Of a DNA stretch of 64,000 bases, positions 1-22,059 are shown in pieces. The translations under genes and the position numbers were made by a program. Position 1 is the first letter of the stretch. Each line of letters opens with the position of its first letter. Source of the stretch: Bugulina stolonifera (taxonomy: Eukaryota; Bryozoa; Gymnolaemata; Cheilostomatida; Bugulidae); the NCBI GenBank assembly GCA_935421135.1, contig OW285195.1:6548701-6612700 (forward strand). The letters are read 5' to 3'. The notes under the pieces were generated by a model. It saw only the letters and a program-made list of their open reading frames with translations, did no database searches and had not been told where the DNA came from.

Positions 1-243
1 TATAAGCTAATGTGTACAGCATCCATTGTATATATGTACTTGTGTGTGATTGTAACATGCATAGGTAAAATTGGAATATTGATATTCATATCACATTTTA
101 GTAGTGGATCCTACAAGGTCAATGCATGTAACTGTTTAACTTTATCTTTTAAATTCCTTATGTAATGCATCAATCATTGTTCCATTGCCGTTTTCCTGTG
201 ACTGGTGAACTAGTGTAGAACACAAGTTTGTATATGTTGGTAG

Positions 244-11043
<10,800 letters not shown>

Positions 11044-11406
11044 ATATGGAATACAACTTCATAGCCCACTAAGACTAACATTCATGGAAATTCTGGAAGT
11101 GGAGAAGAAGTATGATAGCTTCAAATTCTAATTGCATTCCAAAATAACTTTTGGCCTAAATATGTTTTACATGTATAATATATATACTGCTTATGTAGCC
11201 AAGGCATGCACACATTGTACATGTACATGTATGATAATTTAAATGTCAAATTGTCTTTCAATTGTTTGCAAACAATTGAACGACAATTCAACATTGTAAA
11301 TGAAACAGAAATAATTAATCATTGTAGTTCCGCCTGAAACGAATACTACGGCACTATAACGTTACGCCTCATTATAACAATTTCTTTTATTATAATATTC
11401 CTTCGA

Positions 11407-11412
11407 AATAAA
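11407..11412 (+). promoter_or_regulatory. Candidate polyadenylation signal of gene A
   Basis: AATAAA lies about 365 bp after the stop codon at 11043. It is the first canonical hexamer on this strand that I noticed. Confidence 0.35.
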
Positions 11413-13071
11413 CTACAAATTTTGAATAACATGTATTTCGATAGTATATGCTGTTTATTATATACATGTACATAGTTTGGCTGTCACAGTAGTTAGGTAG
11501 TTCATATCCACGGCCAATCGATTCATGGTGTAGTTATTAATGGTCAGGGTTTTCAGACTTCTATGCCGCAAGTCAAACTACCAGACATTCCTGTTGTGAA
11601 GTTGTGTTCGTCCAATCACCGACCAGTGCCTATATCTCACACTCGCTCAGCTTTCGAAATTTGCAAAACAGATGCTAGTAATATGGCTGAAGGTGGTTCT
11701 CTAGCAAAGGCAACTTTAGTGCAACCGTTTTTGCTAATTACAATATGACAACCTCACAGGTTCATTACACTGTCTTAAACGCTGCAGTTAAGGAAGTTAT
11801 CGTCTCTTACAATATTAGCATTATGGCACAGCCTCATTATCATCAATGTGAGGTTTATTTAAATTCAGATTTATAGATAGGCACGTTGCATCCAAGCTAA
11901 CTGGTAGCGCATAGCACCTCATTAAACATGGCATAAAAAGAAAGCTGCATGTACATTATATCCAGAAATCACAGAAACTTAACATTGTTTGATTACAGAT
12001 AAGCCATTCTGTTTATCGTGTATGTACAGGTAGTATCATAGTATCTAAATTATCGTTTAAAAATTCAAGGATTACAGTTAGTTCTGCTAATTAGACATTG
12101 ACTAAAAGGCGATAATCCTGTTTTTCATAGAGTTTAATAAACTGATGAAGATTTAATAAAAGTTGGGGCCATCGTTAGATATAATATAAACAGAAGATAG
12201 GGCACCCTACTGCCTACCCTACCTATCAACACTGCCCAAAAGTGATAAATCAATCTGCAGGTCATTTATTTTTTACAGTATGGCACCTAGCAATTTGCAA
12301 TGTTGTGATAATGTTATTTAAAATAATGTAACACAATTTTAAAGCCCTAAAACAGTCAGTTCTTACCTTAGACCTAACTATTATAAAGATGCTGACCACA
12401 TGCAGGAATAAGAAACAGCACACCGCCCAATTATCAAAGAGCATTTATCTTGCTAGCACAATGTAGATAGTCCAGTTTATTTCAGATCACAACAACCTAT
12501 TAGTGCTAGTCTTGGAAAGTATCTGAACTTGCTTCAACATCAATAAGGAGGTGTTACTATTACATGTATATTCCTAAAATTTATCTTTAAATTTTAAATT
12601 ATTATAGAGGGTATTACAGTAAGCGCATATATACATGTATACAGCCATGTACATGTAGTTCAGGGGGGTAACTTTCTTGAAAAAGTTGAGGCGGCCAAAA
12701 TTGGACTGGCTAACAGTAGCGGTGTGGGGAGGGTGTGTGCTGGATGGGGGAAGGAGGGTGGGGCACCTCCCACAAGAAAACTTTTGAAAATTCACACGAA
12801 AACAGCCATTTTGATGCATATTTGAGCTATACGTGATGGTACAAAAGTACAAAATGTTGCATAGTAATCCGCAAATAGTAAACTTCAAATTAGTATACTG
12901 CAAAATAGTGCTTCTCTGTTTGGCTTGGCCATGGCGTACCATTGTAGTCCTTTACATCATTACATGACTTAGGCCTAAAAATGTACACACATTAATAAGA
13001 CGGGAAATAGTGCAAATTTAGTTGATGGATAGAGATGGAGAGTGGTATTCTAGGGTTCCCAAACCCTGAAG
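11413..13071. other. Noncoding spacer, nothing recognised
   Basis: This AT-rich sequence has no reading frame with protein-like composition. The open frame on the minus strand at 12574-12942 has no recognisable motif or splice context. TACATGTA-type palindromes occur repeatedly, as elsewhere in the window. Confidence 0.5.
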
Positions 13072-13345
13072 AACAGTGTTAGAAGTGGAACAAATGAGGT
13101 GGGTGGACACACTGTGCATGCAATCTTATGGCATCCCTATAGTTGAATACAGAATTACACATGCAGTGATCCCATCTTACAGATGAGATTAGTATTATCA
13201 TTGCATAGCTAACAAATTGAGTAAATTACTAAAATGAAAAAAATTGTCCCTCAGTGAGATTCGAACTCGTGTCTCTATGCATGAAGACCAAGCACTCTAC
13301 CAATTACGCTATCAAATCAGCAGTGGCTTCACGCAAAAATTAGCC
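13072..13345 (-). mobile_element. tRNA-derived SINE-like repeat, family 2
   Basis: Read on the minus strand, 13255-13322 has a tRNA-like order: a GGTAGAGTGCTTGG D-arm/A-box region followed by a GAGTTCGAATCTC T-arm/B-box. The T stem pairs poorly and no clean acceptor stem is seen, so it is not a functional tRNA. The body shares GTGGAACAAATGAGGTGGGT and the AATTACTAAAAT block with 53908-54100. Confidence 0.55.
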
Positions 13346-13799
13346 ATTAATATAATGATACACATAGTAGCATCATTTTCATTAGAGTATGTTTATATCA
13401 TGTGGGGCACGATGACTATGCCTTCCGATATTAGCTTAATTTTTTCTTCTCTTAACAAAAAGTTCAGGCGGCTAGGGCCGCCTGAGCCGCCTAGATAGTT
13501 ACGGCCATGTGTAGTTCACCCTCCACTAACACACGTCATGTACAATACAACATACATGTAATTTAGATGATTGTGTCGAAATAATATACAAAACAGGTAG
13601 ACTACTTGTATATTTATTTACACGGCTCTATTGCTGGTGGCTATGAAAATATGTATACAAGGCAATTTGTACACATATTATGTACAGATTGCTTGTTGTC
13701 ATCGTAATCAGCGATGATAAAAATCATAATATCTGCATTTCTGCAACAACCTTGCCCCTTGTCAAGAACCTGCGTCGTGGCTCATCTTATTCCTATTGA

Positions 13800-15230
13800 A
13801 ATTGCGAAAAAATAATCAAGAATAAAATGGACATACATTAGTTCCTGACTGTAGCCGACATTTAGTTTATGTATCGTATGCCAAAAGTGCGGAGTGGCTG
13901 CAGCCGTAACGCAGTGTTTGTGCTAGCACATGATTATAATGCAGGTATAACCCTACAGTACATTGGACATTATTCAACCAATTGTAATATATATTGTTTG
14001 ACTTTGATATTGAGTTTGACTGTTACATTTGTGTATGGAACTGTCGTAATTATTTTATTGAAAACAGATCAACTCTAAAAGTAATTAACTGCATGTGACT
14101 TACTTCCTTCTACTGTAGATGTGCTAAGTTCCTAGTAGCTTAGATTTGGTGACTATTAAGGGCATGCTACACGGACGCAAAATTTATGTGAATCGCATAA
14201 ATTTTGCGTTTTGCGATTACTGATGTTGAACTTTTGCGAAATTGCATGTTTATTGCACGTTATAAATTTTTTACGTTACAAAATGCGAATCGAGTGTTGA
14301 TTGGCTACAGCTAACTTAAGATGCTTTGACAAGGTGCTAGCAGTTGAGTTTAGCTTTTAGGATAATAAAATAAAACCATTGAATAAATTAAAATTAATTT
14401 AATAATTTAATTCAAATTTGTGCTATATTCTACTGACCGCAAAATGGACGAAAGCTGTATAGCTATGTTGTTTAAATTAATCCAACAAACGACCAGCTAG
14501 CACTGTGGGAGAAGTTCAATCCTTATTATAAACACAGGTAAATAAATTAAATCAACAGTCAAGCTTTCGTGTGCATCCCGAACCATAAATTAATTCAAGT
14601 CAAGCCTCTCAGGTGCTCGTTACGTATAGGAAACATTTAGTTGAACTTAGTTTTCACCGAGCAGAAATATTTTAACCTGCGTGTTCCGATATATTGCTAA
14701 AATAGTGGAGGTTTTAATTAAAGCTACAATATAGAGGGGCTAATCCTAAAGAGATTGAATGTAAATGTATCGCAACCTCCAATTATCATTTTGTAAGTTC
14801 ACAGGCTACATTAATTTCTTAGATTTATCTACTCTTACCTTTAGTTAAACTAATGAGTAGACAACTTCTTTTGTTTACAATAAAAACGCAACTTCTGTGT
14901 AGCACCTAACAACGTTTTCCGTTTGTTAAACTGGCGATATTCGCAGAAGTTGTGCGTTCATGTAGCATACCCTTTAGTAACTATTTCGATAGGCTCACTG
15001 CGAGCACATGCATGTATAGGCAAAATCACTTGGCAGTGTAGGGTGAATACACTCTACATGTATACACACATAGAGATCTGTGTACAGTGATACTACAGTA
15101 AGCATGCATGTACCTATTTATTATACATGTACCAACTCCTACTAATCTGGTAAGATACTAGCAATACTGCCTATACATGAATGTGATATTATATACATGT
15201 ATTTCATGTGTGAGAAACTCTGGAGCACCT
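13800..15230 (+). other. Duplicated 5' flank of a vanished third receptor gene copy
   Basis: Segments here match 23890-24430 upstream of gene C: GACATTATTCAACCAATTG near 13967, a TTGTTTGACTTTGA block, and TAATCTGGTAAGATACTAG near 15143. The order is the same in both places. With the FN3 remnant at 17.2 kb, this looks like the leading part of another tandem unit whose body is lost. A Harbinger-like element (14159-14973) splits the block. Confidence 0.5.
14159..14973. mobile_element. PIF/Harbinger-like nonautonomous DNA transposon
   Basis: The 815-bp element has terminal inverted repeats of about 27 bp: AGGGCATGCTACACGGACGC on the left, and AGGGTATGCTACATGAACGC when the right end is read in reverse. 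It is flanked by TTA on both sides (14156-14158 and 14974-14976), the 3-bp target duplication typical of PIF/Harbinger. No transposase frame is present, so it would depend on a helper elsewhere. Family assignment rests on TSD length alone. Confidence 0.6.
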
Positions 15231-17190
15231 TTAGAAGTGTTCTCCGATGTAAATATTCTTGTTGAAAAATATTAGATGAAATTAATATTGCCCGACTCTT
15301 CAACACCTTTCACATTTCTATGTGAGAATGATAGATGAGAGTCATAATATATGTTGTGTAGATTGCTTCACCAGCAAAGCTTTTGTTTTTTGAATAGATT
15401 ATTTTTACCGATGTGAAACTGAGACTTCTGTTGGTTAGAAATTATTTTTTTCAAGAAAGATAATATTATCGTAAATGATGCAATTTTGGTAGTTCAGAAT
15501 TTTTCTGTTCTCCATGCAATGAAAAGCCCGACTATTGTCGCTGTTCTCGTTGGTATAAGCATATTATACTGAAACTTGAAAGTGGAGATGCAAATATTGC
15601 TGATTGTAATTAAATTAATATACATGTACATGTGTACATGTACGTAAATGTATATTGGAAGAATTCAAACTAAAGTATACAAAGTACTTTGAGTAAACTA
15701 ACTGTATATGTGGATCACTTTTCAGTCTTCTTTATGACTCTGCTGGCATTCTTGTGGCAAAACATACTTTATCGAACATTCAATATTAACTGTAGGTAAT
15801 AGCAGTGTTTAATAAATTATAAAGTGTTTTCCTACCTGTAAATTCTAAATGTAGATGTACTTGCAACGCAAAGTATGAATTAAGTTAAAACAAGTTGAAG
15901 TTGTCCTCTCGCAGGATTTAGAGCAAATAGAGAAGAGAAAACATGTTGTTGCCATAGAGTATGATAATTTTGTGCATTTAGAAAACTAATGAATATTATT
16001 TGGTACAGGGGCAGCTATAGGCACCCACACCACTATCCTAGGCGTGTGTTCAATCAAGCATGCAATACTAGCTGTGCCCTGTAAACTATTATCACTATGC
16101 ATGTCCAGGCTTCAATTCATTTTCCATTTACTTGATCAGGCAGTACAGTCATTGTCTAGTGCTGTAATAGTCATGTTATCTGTGTAGACTGTACCCATAC
16201 AATCATGTCCATGTTTGACACTTATCTTGTATTAACTAGCTCAGACAAGTGAAATCCAGGATTTTTTTAAAGTAGGTTGGTGTTGAAATTTTTCCTGTAT
16301 CCGCCCCTGATTTGGTAAATACAGTGGAACTTGGATAACTCGGCCTCGCATAACTCAGATAATTGGATAGGCAGATGGCATCATCTGCTGTTACACTGGC
16401 AGACCTTCTTGAATAGCTCTAGCTAAGCACTATCCAACAAGCTATACGGTTTTTTGATTGGTTTTGGAAAATTTTGGAAGCTCTCCCTCTTTAAAATTGA
16501 TACATGTACACTAGAAGTCTTCTTTTTTCTTACTACAGTTTACTGGAGCCAAGCTTTTCACTTGCTTGTCATTTCTCAGTAGATTTCCAAGCTTTCAGCT
16601 ACAGGGTACAGGGGGTATCTCCACAGTTACAGTTAAAAACAAAAAACCCTGATTAAAATTTTTCCCTAGCTTAGACTATTGGTCATTTGAATGACTGGTT
16701 ACAATCTTTAAGCTTACATGTTCTGTTCCTGCTATGCTTGACAACACCACAATGACACTTGTATTAAACATACAAATGACTATCGGCTATCCTCGACTAT
16801 TGACTACCTTTTTGCATATAGACACTAATATATATTATACTATATACTACCAAAATAAATTTCAATGGAGAAAGTATTATACTACATACTAACTAAATAA
16901 ATTTCAATGGTAGAACTGTATATTCTTATAAATATTTACTACCTCATACTACATGAAATAATGCCTTTAGAAATTGGGTGCATTATTTACTTTTGCGCAT
17001 TGAAATGGATAGACTACAAAATCTTCCTTCATTTTCCTACAACTTACTTGAGCCCTTTAACCATGTGCTGCTTGTAGAATTTTTCGTAGCACTACGCTAT
17101 TGTTTACTTTCTGGAGAACCTTCCCCTATCACTGGTATAACACCAGAGTTTATCAGCTTCTGGTGATAACACAACAACAGCTGTTGTGAA
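15231..17190. other. Noncoding sequence with pogo-like end and a repeat shared with gene C
   Basis: No gene is seen. CAGTGGAACTTGGATAACTC at about 16324 resembles the terminal repeat of pogo/Tigger elements, but no partner end was found. The block 16380-16500 (CATCATCTGCTGTT, AATAGCTCTAG, AGCTCTCCCTCTTTAA) recurs at 27715-27840 in an intron of gene C, which supports common ancestry of the two regions. Confidence 0.4.
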
Positions 17191-17195
17191 ATAGA

Positions 17196-17393
17196 CTAAT
17201 TCTAACTCTAAATGGAATCATGTTAGAGTCACATGTAATCCAGAATTTTCCCCTCCACCTGGTGATATAACAGATGATTCTGTTACTATAAATAACCTGA
17301 CTCCAAGAGAAACCTACACATTTACTGTGGCTGTGTACAGTAACTCTGTACCTTCTACTCCTGAGACAAGTCCTTCACTCACTATGGGTACAC
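17196..17393 (+). pseudogene. FN3 exon remnant
   Basis: One frame reads RVTCNPEF, then DSVTINNLTPRETYTFTVAV and ends SPSLTM before a possible donor. The L-x-P-x-x-x-Y-x-F-x-V pattern is the E-F strand signature of FN3. Upstream the frame meets a stop (TAG at about 17191) and the expected B and C strands are missing. A shorter, more damaged copy is at 25860-26060. The retrotransposon begins 145 bp downstream, so any further exons are cut off. Confidence 0.55.
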
Positions 17394-17532
17394 TATTTTC
17401 TAATACTTTCTATCTACTGTAGACTCTGTAATTGTGTTATACGCTAATATGCACCTTCCAGTTTCTTATAGATTGCAGAAAGTAATGGTAGGCCAAAAGC
17501 CTAACAATAGTTTTGCTGATTGCACAGCCTTA

Positions 17533-17537
17533 TGTGT
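17533..17537. repeat. Target-site duplication TGTGT (left)
   Basis: TGTGT directly precedes the left LTR; the same five bases follow the right LTR at 21921-21925. A 5-bp duplication fits LTR-element integration. Confidence 0.65.
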
Positions 17538-17671
17538 TTTAGTGTTGTACTGACGTGATTTATTCTCATTATAACTGCATCCTAAGACATACATGCATCC
17601 TTATATATATTTCCTTACTCTAGCTTTAGTGCTATAAAGCTACTAGCTACAAAGCTATTACAAACACTACA
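17538..17671 (-). repeat. 3' LTR of the Gypsy-type element
   Basis: This 134-bp copy is identical to 21787-21920 except for one base (CTGCATCC against CTGCCTCC). It begins TTTAGTGTTG and ends AACACTACA, an imperfect inverted pair. The purine-rich tract, read on the minus strand as ATGGAGGGA at 17672-17680, abuts it and serves as plus-strand primer in this class. Confidence 0.85.
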
Positions 17672-17800
17672 TCCCTCCATGGGTTTAGATACAAAAAAAG
17701 ATATAATATCAAAAGTACAAATTTAAGAGAAAAATTACAAAACATATATTATTATTATAAAGCAAAATTGAACAATGTTATTTAGAACCAAATATTCACT

Positions 17801-20800
17801 CTATGATTGCATATAAAAATCCTGAAAACGTTGAGGCACTTTCCTAACCCTAGAACTTGTCCTACGGGGAGGGGGGCTATTATAGGCACTATTATCATTT
17901 GTAGATGGACTGACATTAAGAGGGGGATCTGGAGGATTACTCGCTCCCACATTTTGGCTGGAGACTGGGGATGGAACCGGAGATAAAACTGGGCATAGAT
18001 CAAGGGGTGAGACAGGGGAAGAATCCGACAACTGAACCTTCTTAGCAAAAGAAACATTCCTTCTTGTTAAGGAACCTGAAGGGCTGGCACACACTACATC
18101 AGAACCATCGAGTCCAACCACTGTGTGTTCTGTAGGGCTGAAATTGGTGTCCAGTTTTCCTCTATTCTCTTGTTTCATTAAGACTATATCGCCTACCTCT
18201 ATCTCACTTTCCTTAGAACTCTTGTCTGCATACTCCTTCATACTCTTCTTGTAAATAGCATCAGAATCCTGAGCTTCCTCTTTTGTGCCCACAGCAGTGT
18301 CACCGAGCATAGGCAGCTTTGTGCGCATCTCTCGACCAAACATCAGAGTAAAAGGAGGTACTCCTGTACCAGTATGTGGTGTTGACTTGTATGCCATAGA
18401 AAACTCTTGTAATGCCTTCTGCAAATCCTTCCCTTCGGCTTTAGCAATCTTGAGCACTTTAAGAATAGTTCTATTCATACGTTCAACTTCTCCATTTGCT
18501 TGGGGCCACAGTGGAGTGGTAGAAATCCATTTAATGGCACACTGCTTCAAGTATTCTTGAAACTCGCTCCCTGCAAACTGTGGACCATTATCAGATCTTA
18601 TCATTTCTGGATACCCATAGTATGAAAAAACATGCTCTAAAAACAATATAACTTTATCAGCCTTGGTACTGCGTAGAAATCCAAATTCAAAGATCCTACT
18701 AAAATAATCTACTAACACAACAACTGATCTACCATCAGGAAGAGGTCCAAGGAGATCTATACAGCAAAATTTCCATGGACTGTCTGGCATATTGGTAGGA
18801 GAAATAGGACTCGGTGGGTTGCTGTTAGCCACTAATTGACATGAGAAACATTGCCGACATAGTGCCTCAGCATCGTGGTCCATTCCTGGCCACCAAACCT
18901 TCAAGCGTAGTCTTTTCTTTGTTTTCACTATGCCTTGGTGACCTTCATGTGCCAGCTGTAACACTTTCTTTCGCAACTTGACAGGCACAAGAATTTTATT
19001 ACCTCTCAAAATTACTCCTTCATAGCAACTCAACTCATTCTGGATAGATTTTGTAATTGCTGGACATGATCCCCAATCTCCCGATTGTAAAGCCTTCCGG
19101 ATCAGACTAGCTTCATTACATACCAATGCTTCTTGCTGAATATCTGACCATGTCATGGCACATGGCACTGCCTGCTCTGCAACTAAGCAAATACATGAAT
19201 CATCTGTCACCGGATCTGTATTGCTGTCTTTAGAACCACTAAGCCTAGACATTGGATCTGCAATGTTATAACAACCTGGCTTATAATGGATATCAAAATC
19301 GAATGCCTGGAGCCTTATACTCCATCTTTCCAGTCTTGGAGTTGGTTTTGAACTAGCACTGCCAAAAATAGACACTAGAGTTTTATGATCAGTCACTAAC
19401 CGGAAATGCTTGCCAAGTAAATACATCCGAAAATGCTCACATGCCCACATTAGTCCAAGAGCCTCACGTTCTATCTGAGAATACCGAGTCTCCACATCTG
19501 ACAGTCGACGATGCCCAAATGCTATTATCTTTGAAACTCCATTTTGTCTCTGATATAAGACTGCTCTAAGACCTGTGGGACTAGCATCTGCAACAACAGT
19601 CGTACAACATTCTTTGTCATAGTAAGCTAACGTTTGATTAGAACTCATAAGCTTCTTTATGCCCACAAATGCATCCTGGTGTACGTTACTCCATGAAAAA
19701 GTTTGGGATTTCTTGGTTAAATCCCAGAGAGGAGCAGCAACCCTTGCTAAATCTAGAACATACCTCCCCACAAACTGAACTAATCCCAAAAATCCTCTTA
19801 ACTCTGAGATATTTTCAGGTGCTCTAGCAGAAAGGATAGACTTAACCTTAGCAGGGTCAGCAGATATGCCTTCATTTGAAATAATATGACCTAGAAACTT
19901 GATTGATGATACCTCAAAAAGACATTTGCCACCATTCAAAGTTAAGCCACTTTTCTCTAGCCTTTTCATCACACTTATCAATCTTTCATTGTGTTCACTT
20001 GCATCTGTACCAAATACTAATATGTCGTCGGCTAAATTTAAAACTCCACTCAAACCATTCAAGACCTTTTGGATAGTACATTGAAATATCTCAGGAGCAG
20101 ATGACACTCCCATTCCTAGACGCTTCATTCTAAACAGGCCTGTATGACTGACAAAAGTTGTTATGTCTCTTGAACCAGACTCTAATTCACATTGGAAAAA
20201 CCCTTGCTTCAAATCAAGTTTGGAAAATACTTTGGCACCATTCAATTCAACTAACATTTCTTGAATTGTAGGAACAGGATATCTTTCCCTGACAATCGCT
20301 TTGTTAGCCCTTCTCATGTCAACACATAGTCTAACATCATCACCATCTTTAGGCACAACCACTAAAGGACTAACCCGTGTCGATCCTATACCCTCAACTG
20401 GTTCTACAATGTCTTCCTCAATCAACCTATGCAACACCTTCTCAACCTTAGCTCTATATGCAAAAGGCAAACGCCTTACAGGCTGGGCAACTGGCTCACA
20501 AGCACTATCAACATGCAACCTGATCTGAACTCCTTTTAGCTTCCCTACCCCTATAAAACGCTCTGGGTATTTGGCCCTAACAAAACTTCCTATATCAATA
20601 ATGTTGTCTACACTACCTACTGTATTCAACTTAATTATACCTAGTTCATTAGCTGTTTCAGCACACAGAAGGTTGCAAGAATTTCCATCAAATACAAAAA
20701 TTATAGCCTTCACATTATTACCATTAATAAAAATGTTAGCTGTAATCTGACCTAGTAAAGGTAATGGGCTAGACTGACCAAAAGCATACAATTGTTTTGA

Positions 20801-21757
20801 AGCAGGCTCTAAATTCACTGAATTTTTGATTCTCCGATAGGTATGTCTGCCAATAACGTTATTCACAGCACCGGAGTCAACAATAAACTCGGTTGATACA
20901 CCTGCGACATTAACTATACATTTAGGTGTACCACCTCTAATGTTGTTTATAGTGTTATCATACCCAAAGCAATCCAGTGCTGTTCTTTGCTCATGACTGT
21001 CTGTCTTTTCCATAACTGTATTAGTAGCAGCTGTAAGTGTATCCTTTCCATGACTCCTACAGTACTTGGATCCCGCAAAATGTCCATTATTTCCACAAAC
21101 TTTGCATTTTCTTCCTTTTGCTGGACAATTGTCATCAGAAGCTATGTGTCCTGTCCTGGTACATCTGTAGCAGATAACACCCTTCCATGATGACCTTTCT
21201 TTCCTGTCGTCTACCTTAGCTATCTCATCTTTTATCACTGGTGTGCTTTCTTCAAACAGCCGAGCAGTATTAACTAAATTAACTGCTGCGGTCAAAGTGG
21301 TAACTGTTTGACTTTCAAGGAGTTTCCTAGATAGACCTGGATTATTGATCCCTGCAATAAACTGTTCTAGTAAATTTTCTTCCAGTTTATCACCAAACTC
21401 ACATTTCATGGCAGCTCTCCTCACCCTCACTTGGAATTCAGCTAACGATTCCTCTCTAAATCTACTCACTGATCGAAATTGAATTCTTTCCAGCTTCCTA
21501 TTCCTTGGTGCTCCAGAGTGAGTCGTAAGTTGAGTCTTTAGGTCGGCTAAGTCCATGGAACTGGGTAATGCAGGTGATACTAAGCTTTTTAGTGTTTCAT
21601 ATTGATCGGATGTGAGTCCCATTAATAAGACAGATACCTTACTATTATCTGCTGTCCCTGCAACTGTGAAATAACATTCAAGGCGTTCCAAAAATGCCTC
21701 CACATCTCCATCTTCCTCCAGTCTAGGAATCAGCATTCCACCAGTTGCCATTATCAT
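17801..21757 (-). CDS. Gag-Pol polyprotein of a Ty3/Gypsy-type retrotransposon
   Basis: A single uninterrupted frame of 1318 codons on the minus strand carries all expected domains in order. These are: a Gag-like N-terminus (about 1-190), two zinc knuckles (Cys 196 to 211 and Cys 218 to 233), an aspartic protease (DSGA 294-297), reverse transcriptase (about 430-620, active site LADD 575-578 with Leu for the usual Tyr), RNase H (about 715-840, DAS and TDHK motifs) and integrase (HHCC zinc finger about 937-970; catalytic Asp 1001, Asp 1056 and Glu 1092). Protease-RT-RNase H-integrase order defines Ty3/Gypsy. Gag and Pol share one frame, so no frameshift signal is needed. No envelope-like frame follows. 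The intact frame and near-identical LTRs suggest recent activity. Confidence 0.95.
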   Translation of the reverse strand: MIMATGGMLIPRLEEDGDVEAFLERLECYFTVAGTADNSKVSVLLMGLTSDQYETLKSLVSPALPSSMDLADLKTQLTTHSGAPRNRKLERIQFRSVSRFREESLAEFQVRVRRAAMKCEFGDKLEENLLEQFIAGINNPGLSRKLLESQTVTTLTAAVNLVNTARLFEESTPVIKDEIAKVDDRKERSSWKGVICYRCTRTGHIASDDNCPAKGRKCKVCGNNGHFAGSKYCRSHGKDTLTAATNTVMEKTDSHEQRTALDCFGYDNTINNIRGGTPKCIVNVAGVSTEFIVDSGAVNNVIGRHTYRRIKNSVNLEPASKQLYAFGQSSPLPLLGQITANIFINGNNVKAIIFVFDGNSCNLLCAETANELGIIKLNTVGSVDNIIDIGSFVRAKYPERFIGVGKLKGVQIRLHVDSACEPVAQPVRRLPFAYRAKVEKVLHRLIEEDIVEPVEGIGSTRVSPLVVVPKDGDDVRLCVDMRRANKAIVRERYPVPTIQEMLVELNGAKVFSKLDLKQGFFQCELESGSRDITTFVSHTGLFRMKRLGMGVSSAPEIFQCTIQKVLNGLSGVLNLADDILVFGTDASEHNERLISVMKRLEKSGLTLNGGKCLFEVSSIKFLGHIISNEGISADPAKVKSILSARAPENISELRGFLGLVQFVGRYVLDLARVAAPLWDLTKKSQTFSWSNVHQDAFVGIKKLMSSNQTLAYYDKECCTTVVADASPTGLRAVLYQRQNGVSKIIAFGHRRLSDVETRYSQIEREALGLMWACEHFRMYLLGKHFRLVTDHKTLVSIFGSASSKPTPRLERWSIRLQAFDFDIHYKPGCYNIADPMSRLSGSKDSNTDPVTDDSCICLVAEQAVPCAMTWSDIQQEALVCNEASLIRKALQSGDWGSCPAITKSIQNELSCYEGVILRGNKILVPVKLRKKVLQLAHEGHQGIVKTKKRLRLKVWWPGMDHDAEALCRQCFSCQLVANSNPPSPISPTNMPDSPWKFCCIDLLGPLPDGRSVVVLVDYFSRIFEFGFLRSTKADKVILFLEHVFSYYGYPEMIRSDNGPQFAGSEFQEYLKQCAIKWISTTPLWPQANGEVERMNRTILKVLKIAKAEGKDLQKALQEFSMAYKSTPHTGTGVPPFTLMFGREMRTKLPMLGDTAVGTKEEAQDSDAIYKKSMKEYADKSSKESEIEVGDIVLMKQENRGKLDTNFSPTEHTVVGLDGSDVVCASPSGSLTRRNVSFAKKVQLSDSSPVSPLDLCPVLSPVPSPVSSQNVGASNPPDPPLNVSPSTNDNSAYNSPPPRRTSSRVRKVPQRFQDFYMQS

Positions 21758-21772
21758 ATATCTGTTGAAACA

Positions 21773-21785
21773 ATCCTCGTCGCCA
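21773..21785 (-). promoter_or_regulatory. Primer-binding site, tRNA-Ser type
   Basis: Read on the minus strand, TGGCGACGAGGAT starts one base after the 5' LTR. It is complementary to the 3' end of eukaryotic tRNA-Ser(GCT) including CCA, going by the remembered tRNA sequence. Confidence 0.7.
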
Positions 21786-21786
21786 A

Positions 21787-21920
21787 TTTAGTGTTGTACT
21801 GACGTGATTTATTCTCATTATAACTGCCTCCTAAGACATACATGCATCCTTATATATATTTCCTTACTCTAGCTTTAGTGCTATAAAGCTACTAGCTACA
21901 AAGCTATTACAAACACTACA
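21787..21920 (-). repeat. 5' LTR of the Gypsy-type element
   Basis: This is the 134-bp partner of 17538-17671, followed by the TGTGT target duplication. It should hold the element's promoter; no clear TATA box is placed. Confidence 0.85.
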
Positions 21921-22059
21921 TGTGTGACTTAATACTCCATGCTTGTAACACACTGCCACTGCTGGTGTATTAATCAGCAACTTAACCGAAGCGCAGCACA
22001 ATAAATGGCATCACCAAGGTTTGAACCCATGCAGGCTAGCTGCGTTGTGCAAGACATAT

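Larger units (their letters stand above)
17538..21920 (-). mobile_element. Complete Ty3/Gypsy-type LTR retrotransposon, 4383 bp
   Basis: The element consists of two 134-bp LTRs, a primer-binding site, one Gag-Pol frame, a polypurine tract and TGTGT target duplications. The LTRs are unusually short. It is inserted just downstream of the FN3 remnant at 17.2 kb, in antisense orientation to the receptor genes. Confidence 0.92.

Noticed and set aside
13255..13322. A tRNA gene on the minus strand
   Set aside because: A and B boxes are present, but the acceptor and T stems do not pair and the sequence recurs as a dispersed repeat.
18285..20528. Plus-strand frames inside the retrotransposon
   Set aside because: They are antisense to the intact Gag-Pol frame.
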